A stretch of 5,237 bases of DNA from Candidatus Woesearchaeota archaeon (lineage in GTDB: Archaea > Nanobdellota > Nanobdellia > Woesearchaeales > JAGWAF01), in assembly GCA_016932755.1 (NCBI GenBank), contig JAFGCE010000033.1, positions 1-5,237 on the forward strand, written 5' to 3'. Every line of letters starts with the position of its first letter. Position 1 is the stretch's first letter. Positions 1 through 4,206 of the stretch are shown in pieces. The translations under genes were made by a program, and so were the position numbers. The notes under the pieces are model-generated. The model was not told the origin of the DNA. It worked only from the letters and a program-made list of their open reading frames with translations, and did no database searches.

Positions 1-16
1 AAATTTCGCATTTCAT
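1..16 (-). CDS. Possible 5' end of a divergent gene, cut by the window edge
   Basis: A minus-strand ATG at 16 opens a frame reading M-K-C-E-I up to the edge of the window. The only support is its position. The minus-strand TATA-like box at 39-46 is centred 26.5 bp upstream, the spacing expected for a leaderless archaeal transcript and the same as for other genes here. Five codons give no hint of function. A second ATG at 11 in another frame fits the spacing less well. The box is nearly symmetric and could instead serve the plus strand, so this gene is only a suggestion. Confidence 0.35.
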
Positions 17-38
17 ATTCTGAAGGTTGCAAAGCTTG

Positions 39-46
39 TTTATAAG
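39..46 (-). promoter_or_regulatory. TATA box candidate for the divergent left-edge gene
   Basis: On the minus strand this reads CTTATAAA, centred 26.5 bp upstream of the ATG at 16. The core TTATAA is self-complementary, so it could also direct plus-strand transcription starting near 69. That would give ABCE1 a second, longer leader of about 32 nt. Confidence 0.4.
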
Positions 47-69
47 TTTTGTTGATTTTTCCAGTAATC

Positions 70-77
70 TTTAAATA
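70..77 (+). promoter_or_regulatory. TATA box of the ABCE1 gene
   Basis: TTTAAATA is centred 27.5 bp upstream of the ABCE1 ATG at 101. Archaeal TATA boxes usually lie about 26 bp before the transcription start, so the mRNA would begin at or within a base or two of the start codon. No Shine-Dalgarno-like sequence occurs in the bases before 101, which agrees with leaderless translation. Confidence 0.6.
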
Positions 78-104
78 ATGCAATACAAGACTTATTTGTT
101 ATGA
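78..104 (+). other. 8-codon upstream mini-ORF overlapping the ABCE1 start
   Basis: ATG at 78 reads M-Q-Y-K-T-Y-L-L and stops with TGA at 102-104, so its stop overlaps the ABCE1 start as ATGA. It would be transcribed only from a promoter upstream of 70-77, for example the near-symmetric box at 39-46. No Shine-Dalgarno is visible before it. Probably chance, but it mirrors an equally long mini-ORF before the GNAT gene. Confidence 0.15.
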
Positions 105-1852
105 CAAGGATAGCTGTAGTTGAGAAAGACAAATGCTTCCACACAAAATGCGCAGACCTATGCATAAAGGTTTGCCCTGTAAACAGGACAGGCAAGGAAT
201 GCATTGTGCTGGACGAGGAAAAGAAGGCCAAGATAGATGAATCGCTTTGCACAGGCTGCGGCATCTGCCCGAAAAGGTGCCCTTTTGAGGCAATCCACAT
301 AATCAACCTTCCGGAAGCGCTGAACAAACCCCCAATACACAGGTATGGGGGGGATGGGTTTGTCCTTTACAACCTTCCGATTCCAATCTTCGGGAAAGTT
401 GTCGGTATTTTGGGAAGGAACGGAATAGGAAAGTCAACTGCAATAAAAATTCTTGCAGGAGTTCTTCAGCCAAACCTCGGCAAAAAAGAGGCAGGCTACG
501 ATGATTTGATAGCATACTTCAAGGGAACCGAAGCACAGATATTTTTTGAAAAAGTGAAGAAAGGAGAGATAAAGGCAAGCTACAAGCTGCAGCAGGTTGA
601 CCAAATACCCAAGCAGATAAAGGGAAAAGTGCGGGACCTGCTGAAAAAAGTTGACGAAAAGAACAAGTTTGAGGAGGTTGCAAAAGAGCTTGAGATTGAA
701 GCGATACTTGACAATGACATAAAAAAGATTTCAGGAGGAGAGCTGCAGAGGGTTGCAATTGCGGCAGCTTCGCTGAAAAAAGCAAACTTCTATGTTTTTG
801 ACGAGCCGACATCATACCTGGATGCAAAACAAAGGATTAAGGTAAGCAAGTTCATACAAAATCTGGCTGATGAAAAGACTGCTGTGATGGTTGTTGAGCA
901 CGACCTGATAATTCTTGACTATATGACAGACCTTGTCCACATAATGTACGGAGAGGAGGGAGCATACGGAATTGTAGGGCTTCCAAAAACAACAAGAGTT
1001 GGCATTAACATCTACCTTTCAGGCTATATGAAAGAAGAGAATGTAAGGTTCAGGGACAAGCCGATAAAATTTGAGACAAGACCTCCTGAAAAAGCAAAAG
1101 AAAAGCCTGTTATCACAGGATGGAAGGATATTGCAAAAAAGCTTGGAAAATTCAGCCTCGACGCAAAGCAGGGAGAGCTGCAGAAGCATGATGTTACAGG
1201 AATTCTGGGAGAGAACGGAATAGGAAAAACCACATTTGTGAGGATGCTTGCAGGCGAGATAAAGCCGGACAAAGGAGGGATAATGCAGAATGTAAAAGTG
1301 AGCTACAAGCCGCAGTATCTTGAGTCGGGCTCAACAGAAATAGTTGCAAATGTGCTCAAGGATGCAGTAATGAAATATGATATCCAGCTTATGAGACCTT
1401 TGAAAATAAAACAGCTTATGCTGAAAAAGTTAAGCGAGCTTTCAGGAGGCGAGCTTCAGAGAGTCTCAATCGCCCTTTGCCTAAGCAGGGATGCCAATCT
1501 TTATCTTTTGGACGAGCCTTCGGCATACCTTGATGTAGAGCAGAGGCTGACAGTCTCAAAAGTCATAAGGGATTTTATGGACCAAAAAGGCGCTTCTGCA
1601 CTTATTGTTGACCACGACTTGCTGTTTGTTGACTACCTTTCCCGCAAGCTCGTTGTTTTTGACGGAGTTCCTGCAGAACGTGGTGAAGTTCACGGACCAT
1701 TTGCAATGGCAGAAGGAATGAATATGTTCCTTGAGGATTTGCAGCTTACTTTTAGGAGAGACCCAGAATCAAAAAGACCGAGGGCAAACAAGCCAGGAAG
1801 CCAGATGGACCAGATGCAGAAAAGAGAAGGAAATTTGTATTATACAGATTAA
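101..1852 (+). CDS. ABCE1 / RLI ribosome-recycling ATPase
   Basis: This cytosolic twin-ATPase splits ribosomes after termination, acting with aRF1 or Pelota. The 583-residue length is normal and the protein looks complete. The N-terminal iron-sulfur domain has the expected eight cysteines: C12, C17, C21, C25 (with CPVNR) and C50, C53, C56, C60 (in CTGCGIC), for two [4Fe-4S] clusters. NBD1 has Walker A GRNGIGKST (105-113), signature SGGELQR (211-217), Walker B ending D234-E235 and switch H267. NBD2 has GENGIGKTT (370-378), LSGGELQR (447-454), D471-E472 and H505. D-loops SYLD and AYLD follow each Walker B. The family hinge FRRDPESKRPR starts at 551. No key residue is missing. The start at 101 is supported by the TATA spacing and by the family-typical opening TRIAVVEKDKC. 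The gene stands alone on this strand and converges on the next. Function is assigned by family with high confidence. Confidence 0.98.
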   Translation: MTRIAVVEKDKCFHTKCADLCIKVCPVNRTGKECIVLDEEKKAKIDESLCTGCGICPKRCPFEAIHIINLPEALNKPPIHRYGGDGFVLYNLPIPIFGKVVGILGRNGIGKSTAIKILAGVLQPNLGKKEAGYDDLIAYFKGTEAQIFFEKVKKGEIKASYKLQQVDQIPKQIKGKVRDLLKKVDEKNKFEEVAKELEIEAILDNDIKKISGGELQRVAIAAASLKKANFYVFDEPTSYLDAKQRIKVSKFIQNLADEKTAVMVVEHDLIILDYMTDLVHIMYGEEGAYGIVGLPKTTRVGINIYLSGYMKEENVRFRDKPIKFETRPPEKAKEKPVITGWKDIAKKLGKFSLDAKQGELQKHDVTGILGENGIGKTTFVRMLAGEIKPDKGGIMQNVKVSYKPQYLESGSTEIVANVLKDAVMKYDIQLMRPLKIKQLMLKKLSELSGGELQRVSIALCLSRDANLYLLDEPSAYLDVEQRLTVSKVIRDFMDQKGASALIVDHDLLFVDYLSRKLVVFDGVPAERGEVHGPFAMAEGMNMFLEDLQLTFRRDPESKRPRANKPGSQMDQMQKREGNLYYTD

Positions 1853-1861
1853 CTGCAAGAA

Positions 1862-3004
1862 TTACCTAAGCATTTTTTCTAAAAGATAGTTTGCCTGCAC
1901 CCTTGCGGCTACCTGGAAATTTGTAAGCCCTGACCCTGCATATTCCGGGCTGAACTGGACTGCAAACTCTTTTGAGCCTGGATCGCTGTTAACATCTATC
2001 ACTTGGGAACGTATAAGCTCGACACTTATAACTTGGCTTCCCTTTTGAGCACAGTATCCTGCAATTGGCTCTGCCTCACGAACAGCCTCCTGGATTGGTT
2101 CTATAAGACCATCAAGCTTTAAACCATGCATAAAATGCCCCTCCCTTGTAACTGCGCACGGAGTGCAGTCATCCGGAAATCCAGGAGCAAAGATGCTGAC
2201 ATAGCTTTTGCCTTTGTTGGTTATATGCTCTCCTGAAGAATAGTTTATTACAACGCCTATTGCCTCTCCTGAAACACAAAGAGCCCTAAAAGAGTAAGAG
2301 CCCTCTTCCCTGTTCCCCCAGCTTATATCCGCCTGGACAACATGGTCTCTTATCCTCTGCCCTTTTTTCTTTATCTGAATTAAAGCTTCTGCAAGCTCTG
2401 GCTTTCCATTAGCATGATAAACCCCTCTTCCGTTTGTTGTTGTTGCGTGCTTTATAAAAACAGGATAAAACTCGTGGTTAAAAGCTGTTGCAGGGACTAC
2501 TGTGGGAGGAACGTCAAAACCAAGCATTTTAGCAAGCGATGGAATCTTGTCTTTTCTTTTTACATCCTCGTTAACATGCTGCACCGGGAACCTGAGCCCG
2601 TGTGAAACGCTTCCGTGATTATCATAAAGCGAGTGGTTAAGGAACTGTTCAGGAACTGTTGTGCGGTTTGAACGCCAGGAATCATAGTGCAATAAAGCAG
2701 AGCTTTCATTTTGAGCAAGGAGATAGCTGATTAGGGACGCATTGAATTCATGCGGGCTGTGGATAACAAGCCCTGCATATTCAAGCCTTTCCTCAAGGTA
2801 TTCCTTTACTGCCCTTTCATCGCCAAATTCGTGCGCCATAAACCTGAAGTCATCGTCATCAAAGTAGTCTATGGGCGCTCCTTTCATTTGAAGAGCATCA
2901 ATAAGTTCAGAATATGCAATCCAACCGTAGCGAGGGTTAAAAAATCCTTTCCCCCTTGCGTCCATTGCCCCAAACGGATTAAAAGTAACAACTACCTTAC
3001 TCAT
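1862..3004 (-). CDS. RimK-like ATP-grasp ligase, substrate unknown
   Basis: This soluble 380-residue protein has a C-terminal half with ATP-grasp features. They are a conserved lysine in PVFIKHA (K185), a glycine-rich loop TTTNGRGV (188-195), a hinge-like HVVQADI (221-227), an arginine in YSFRALCVSGEAIG (R240), and a metal-binding end SVELIRSQVIDVNSDPG with E329, D337 and N339. The DVNSDPG stretch closely resembles the EVNASPG signature of the RimK branch, which joins carboxylates to amines through an acyl-phosphate. The N-terminal half, including NPFGAMDARGKGFFNPRYGW (9-28) and an acidic FDDDDF (48-53), matches no family I recognise. It may bind the substrate. The start at 3004 is favoured over M14 by a Shine-Dalgarno and TATA box at fitting distances. 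It lies 43 bp downstream of the DUF99 gene on the same strand. The fold is fairly sure; the reaction is unknown. Confidence 0.85.
   Translation of the reverse strand: MSKVVVTFNPFGAMDARGKGFFNPRYGWIAYSELIDALQMKGAPIDYFDDDDFRFMAHEFGDERAVKEYLEERLEYAGLVIHSPHEFNASLISYLLAQNESSALLHYDSWRSNRTTVPEQFLNHSLYDNHGSVSHGLRFPVQHVNEDVKRKDKIPSLAKMLGFDVPPTVVPATAFNHEFYPVFIKHATTTNGRGVYHANGKPELAEALIQIKKKGQRIRDHVVQADISWGNREEGSYSFRALCVSGEAIGVVINYSSGEHITNKGKSYVSIFAPGFPDDCTPCAVTREGHFMHGLKLDGLIEPIQEAVREAEPIAGYCAQKGSQVISVELIRSQVIDVNSDPGSKEFAVQFSPEYAGSGLTNFQVAARVQANYLLEKMLR
1873..1878 (+). terminator. Oligo-T terminator candidate for ABCE1
   Basis: A run of six T begins 21 bp after the ABCE1 stop codon. Archaeal RNA polymerase terminates at T-rich non-template tracts without a hairpin. 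The tract lies inside the last codons of the convergent ATP-grasp gene, since only 9 bp separate the two stops. No comparably clean T-run is visible for the opposite strand; a pyrimidine-rich stretch near 1817-1836 on the minus strand is the weak candidate there. Confidence 0.4.
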
Positions 3005-3008
3005 GTCT

Positions 3009-3014
3009 TCACCC
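3009..3014 (-). promoter_or_regulatory. Ribosome binding site of the ATP-grasp gene
   Basis: The minus strand reads GGGTGA, then four bases, then the ATG at 3004. GGTGA matches the archaeal anti-Shine-Dalgarno complement GGAGGTGA. The TATA box spacing puts the RNA start near 3014, so the site would sit at the very 5' end of a leader of about 10 nt. It supports 3004 as the start codon. Confidence 0.55.
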
Positions 3015-3036
3015 GAAGAAGGGTAAAACTCGCTTA

Positions 3037-3044
3037 TTTATAAA
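3037..3044 (-). promoter_or_regulatory. TATA box of the ATP-grasp gene
   Basis: TTTATAAA on the minus strand is centred 36.5 bp before the ATG at 3004. This places the transcript start near 3014. It begins only three bases after the DUF99 stop codon (3048-3050), so the ATP-grasp gene can be transcribed on its own despite the close co-directional neighbour. Confidence 0.55.
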
Positions 3045-3047
3045 ACT

Positions 3048-3620
3048 TTAGGCATCTCCCCGGCTTTCCCCTTTTATAATGCCTGAAGCTATTAAGTGAG
3101 CCACTCTTACCGGCTCAGGCAGATGCGACCTTGTCGAGGTTATGCTTATGATTTCTTTTACCCTGTCAAAACTTGTTCCTTTGAACTGAACCCACACTTT
3201 TCCTGCCTTGACAGGCTTTCCTGCCTTTTCTATCAGATTAATCTGCCTGTGTTTCTTAAGCTTCTTCAGAACCCTTATAATTTCATCAAAATCAGGATAA
3301 GCCCTTACAACAACAATAACCGGAATCCCTGTTTTTTTGTTCAGAGATTCAATATCCACCACATTAAACCCTCCAAGTGCAATTCCGTCAAGGATTATTG
3401 CCTGAAGCTGGGGCTTGAATTTTGACCTGTTGACCATAGAAACAAGAGCTTTTGTTGAGTCAGAGCCGTCAACCTTCACTTTTGCTGACAAAATGCCGTC
3501 AGGATAGTTCCCTCCCCGGTAGAGTGTTCCTACAACAAGGCATTCTTTGTCCCTGAATTTGTCAAAAGGCCCGTCATCAACACCAAGCACCCTTATCTCT
3601 TTTTTAACCCCTATTTTCAT
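3048..3620 (-). CDS. DUF99 / UPF0215 protein, endonuclease dU-like
   Basis: This 190-residue protein has the usual length and hallmarks of DUF99: RVLGVDDGPF (10-19), a core LDGIALGGFNVVDIESL (77-93), GIPVIVVVR (98-106), and the C-terminal LPEPVRVAHLIASGI (167-181). From memory, the family is labelled endonuclease dU in domain databases and is related in fold to endonuclease V. D15 in GVDD and D78 in LDG would then correspond to two of the metal-binding aspartates of endonuclease V. No obvious equivalent of its catalytic glutamate is visible. A role in deaminated-base repair is therefore possible but inferred. The open frame continues upstream antisense to the GNAT gene as far as 4076. The start at 3620 is chosen because the family motif begins near residue 10 and a TATA box is centred 25.5 bp upstream, with no good Shine-Dalgarno, suggesting a leaderless mRNA. 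The gene is divergent from the GNAT gene. Confidence 0.9.
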   Translation of the reverse strand: MKIGVKKEIRVLGVDDGPFDKFRDKECLVVGTLYRGGNYPDGILSAKVKVDGSDSTKALVSMVNRSKFKPQLQAIILDGIALGGFNVVDIESLNKKTGIPVIVVVRAYPDFDEIIRVLKKLKKHRQINLIEKAGKPVKAGKVWVQFKGTSFDRVKEIISITSTRSHLPEPVRVAHLIASGIIKGESRGDA

Positions 3621-3623
3621 GCT

Positions 3624-3644
3624 TATCCTGTTATGAGCAGGATA
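3624..3644. repeat. Inverted repeat between DUF99 TATA box and start, operator-like
   Basis: Perfect 7-bp arms TATCCTG (3624-3630) and CAGGATA (3638-3644) flank a 7-bp spacer. The half-sites are 14 bp apart centre to centre. The upstream arm overlaps the TATA box at 3642-3649, and the other reaches within 4 bp of the start codon. A dimeric repressor bound here would block TBP/TFB and polymerase at the DUF99 promoter. If the mRNA is leaderless the repeat is not in the RNA, so a DNA-level role is more likely. The symmetry is seen directly; the operator role is inferred. Confidence 0.45.
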
Positions 3645-3649
3645 TATAA
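3642..3649 (-). promoter_or_regulatory. TATA box of the DUF99 gene
   Basis: TTATATAT on the minus strand is centred 25.5 bp before the ATG at 3620. A purine-rich stretch, GCAAAAGAA, lies just upstream where the TFB recognition element is expected. The spacing predicts transcription starting at the start codon. Confidence 0.65.
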
Positions 3650-3651
3650 TT

Positions 3652-3663
3652 CTTTTGCAAAAG
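3652..3663. repeat. Perfect 12-bp palindrome between divergent TATA boxes
   Basis: CTTTTGCAAAAG is its own reverse complement. It is flanked by the DUF99 TATA box (ending 3649) and the GNAT TATA box (starting 3673). On each strand it supplies the A-rich stretch upstream of, or close to, the TATA box. It may be simply two back-to-back TFB recognition elements or a site for a regulator shared by both directions. Confidence 0.4.
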
Positions 3664-3672
3664 GGCAAGATT

Positions 3673-3680
3673 TTTATAAT
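3673..3680 (+). promoter_or_regulatory. TATA box of the GNAT-phosphohexomutase operon
   Basis: TTTATAAT is centred 26.5 bp before the A at 3703. The mRNA would start at 3703, giving a 23-nt leader that carries a Shine-Dalgarno-like site before the GNAT ATG at 3726. It is the best-looking promoter for the two plus-strand genes. Confidence 0.55.
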
Positions 3681-3697
3681 AAATTCAGTTTTTTGGG

Positions 3698-3705
3698 TAT
3701 ATATG
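3698..3705 (+). promoter_or_regulatory. Alternative TATA-like box close to the GNAT start
   Basis: TATATATG is centred 24.5 bp before the ATG at 3726 and could drive a leaderless GNAT mRNA. It is a weaker choice than 3673-3680, because a leaderless transcript would not contain the well-spaced G-rich ribosome binding site at 3712-3719. Confidence 0.25.
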
Positions 3706-3729
3706 AGTGAAGAGGGGGTACACATATGA
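3703..3729 (+). other. 8-codon leader mini-ORF overlapping the GNAT start
   Basis: ATG at 3703 reads M-S-E-E-G-V-H-I and stops with TGA at 3727-3729, overlapping the GNAT start as ATGA. The predicted transcript start from the TATA box at 3673-3680 falls on this ATG, so the mini-ORF could be translated leaderlessly and then couple to GNAT. Its codons contain the Shine-Dalgarno-like GAGGGGGT. It may be only a chance frame in a normal leader. Confidence 0.25.
3712..3719 (+). promoter_or_regulatory. Ribosome binding site of the GNAT gene
   Basis: GAGGGGGT resembles GGAGGT with one mismatch and lies six bases before the ATG at 3726. This is the same spacer length as the phosphohexomutase site downstream. 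It supports 3726 as the start. Confidence 0.5.
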
Positions 3730-4196
3730 TAAAGCACAGGAAAGCTGAAGCCTCTGATGCTGAACAAGTGGCAAAAGTATTGGTTGAAAATTATAACATC
3801 AAAGATGAAGATGAGGCAAAAAAGGTTTTCATAGAAGAGCTTAGCAGGTACAATTATGTTGTTGCTTTGGACAAAGACAAGATAATTGGAATGGGCTGCT
3901 GGAGGGTTCAGGGGCTGCCAAAGCACCAGCTTGCTGAAATAGGAAGGGTTGCAACACTCCCCGAATACCAGGGGAAGGGCAACACCACTGCCATATTCGA
4001 AAGAATGGTGCAGGAAGCTGACAAGTTCTATAAGACACACAACACTAAGCTGAGAAAAGTTTATGCATATGTGCATTCATCAAACAAAAAAGCACAGGAA
4101 TTTTATGAAAGGCTGGGTCTTATAAAGGAGGCTGTTCTTAAAGACCACTATTACGACGGCGAGGACGAGTATGTTTACAGCATGTTTATGGATTAA
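3726..4196 (+). CDS. GNAT-family N-acetyltransferase, RimI-like
   Basis: This 156-residue cytosolic protein is a single GNAT domain of normal size, expected to move an acetyl group from acetyl-CoA to an amine. It opens with the usual IKHRKAEASDAEQVAKVL. The acetyl-CoA loop is visible as GRVATLPEYQGKGNTTAIF (73-91), with Q82-G83-K84-G85-N86-T87. T87 replaces the more usual Gly or Ala at the last loop position. Motif B is HSSNKKAQEFYERLGL (117-132), with Y127 in the place of the general acid. The tail DHYYDGEDEYVYSMFM (140-155) resembles the YY-(x)n-ED segment of RimI/Ard1-like enzymes. A protein N-terminal or lysine acetylase is possible, but a small-molecule acetylase cannot be excluded. The gene heads an apparent operon with the phosphohexomutase 10 bp downstream and is divergent from DUF99. 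Confidence 0.92.
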   Translation: MIKHRKAEASDAEQVAKVLVENYNIKDEDEAKKVFIEELSRYNYVVALDKDKIIGMGCWRVQGLPKHQLAEIGRVATLPEYQGKGNTTAIFERMVQEADKFYKTHNTKLRKVYAYVHSSNKKAQEFYERLGLIKEAVLKDHYYDGEDEYVYSMFMD

Positions 4197-4200
4197 GGTG
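4195..4200 (+). promoter_or_regulatory. Ribosome binding site of the phosphohexomutase gene
   Basis: AAGGTG overlaps the last two bases of the GNAT stop codon and lies six bases before the ATG at 4207. No TATA box fits in the 10-bp gap, so the two genes are probably co-transcribed and translation may be coupled. Confidence 0.6.
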
Positions 4201-4206
4201 CAATAA

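Noticed and set aside
347..353. Run of seven G in ABCE1, a possible phase-variable or programmed frameshift site
   Set aside because: The frame is intact and the tract encodes Gly-Gly in the normal HRY-GG-DGF context. ABCE1 is an essential housekeeping gene, so switching is implausible. It is at most a spot to check for sequencing error.
519..827. Minus-strand open frame inside ABCE1
   Set aside because: The plus-strand frame has every ABCE1 motif. The antisense translation is a low-complexity Leu/Ser-rich shadow with no promoter or ribosome site noted.
2640..2660. Tandem direct repeat AGGAACTGTT with an 11-bp period inside the ATP-grasp gene
   Set aside because: Two copies only, coding in different frames within an intact gene. 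It is most likely coincidence and not a duplication or recombination site.
3621..4076. Upstream extension of the DUF99 frame, 152 codons more on the minus strand
   Set aside because: It lies antisense to the GNAT gene and the divergent promoter region. Its residues look random, and the family motif and TATA spacing place the real start at 3620.
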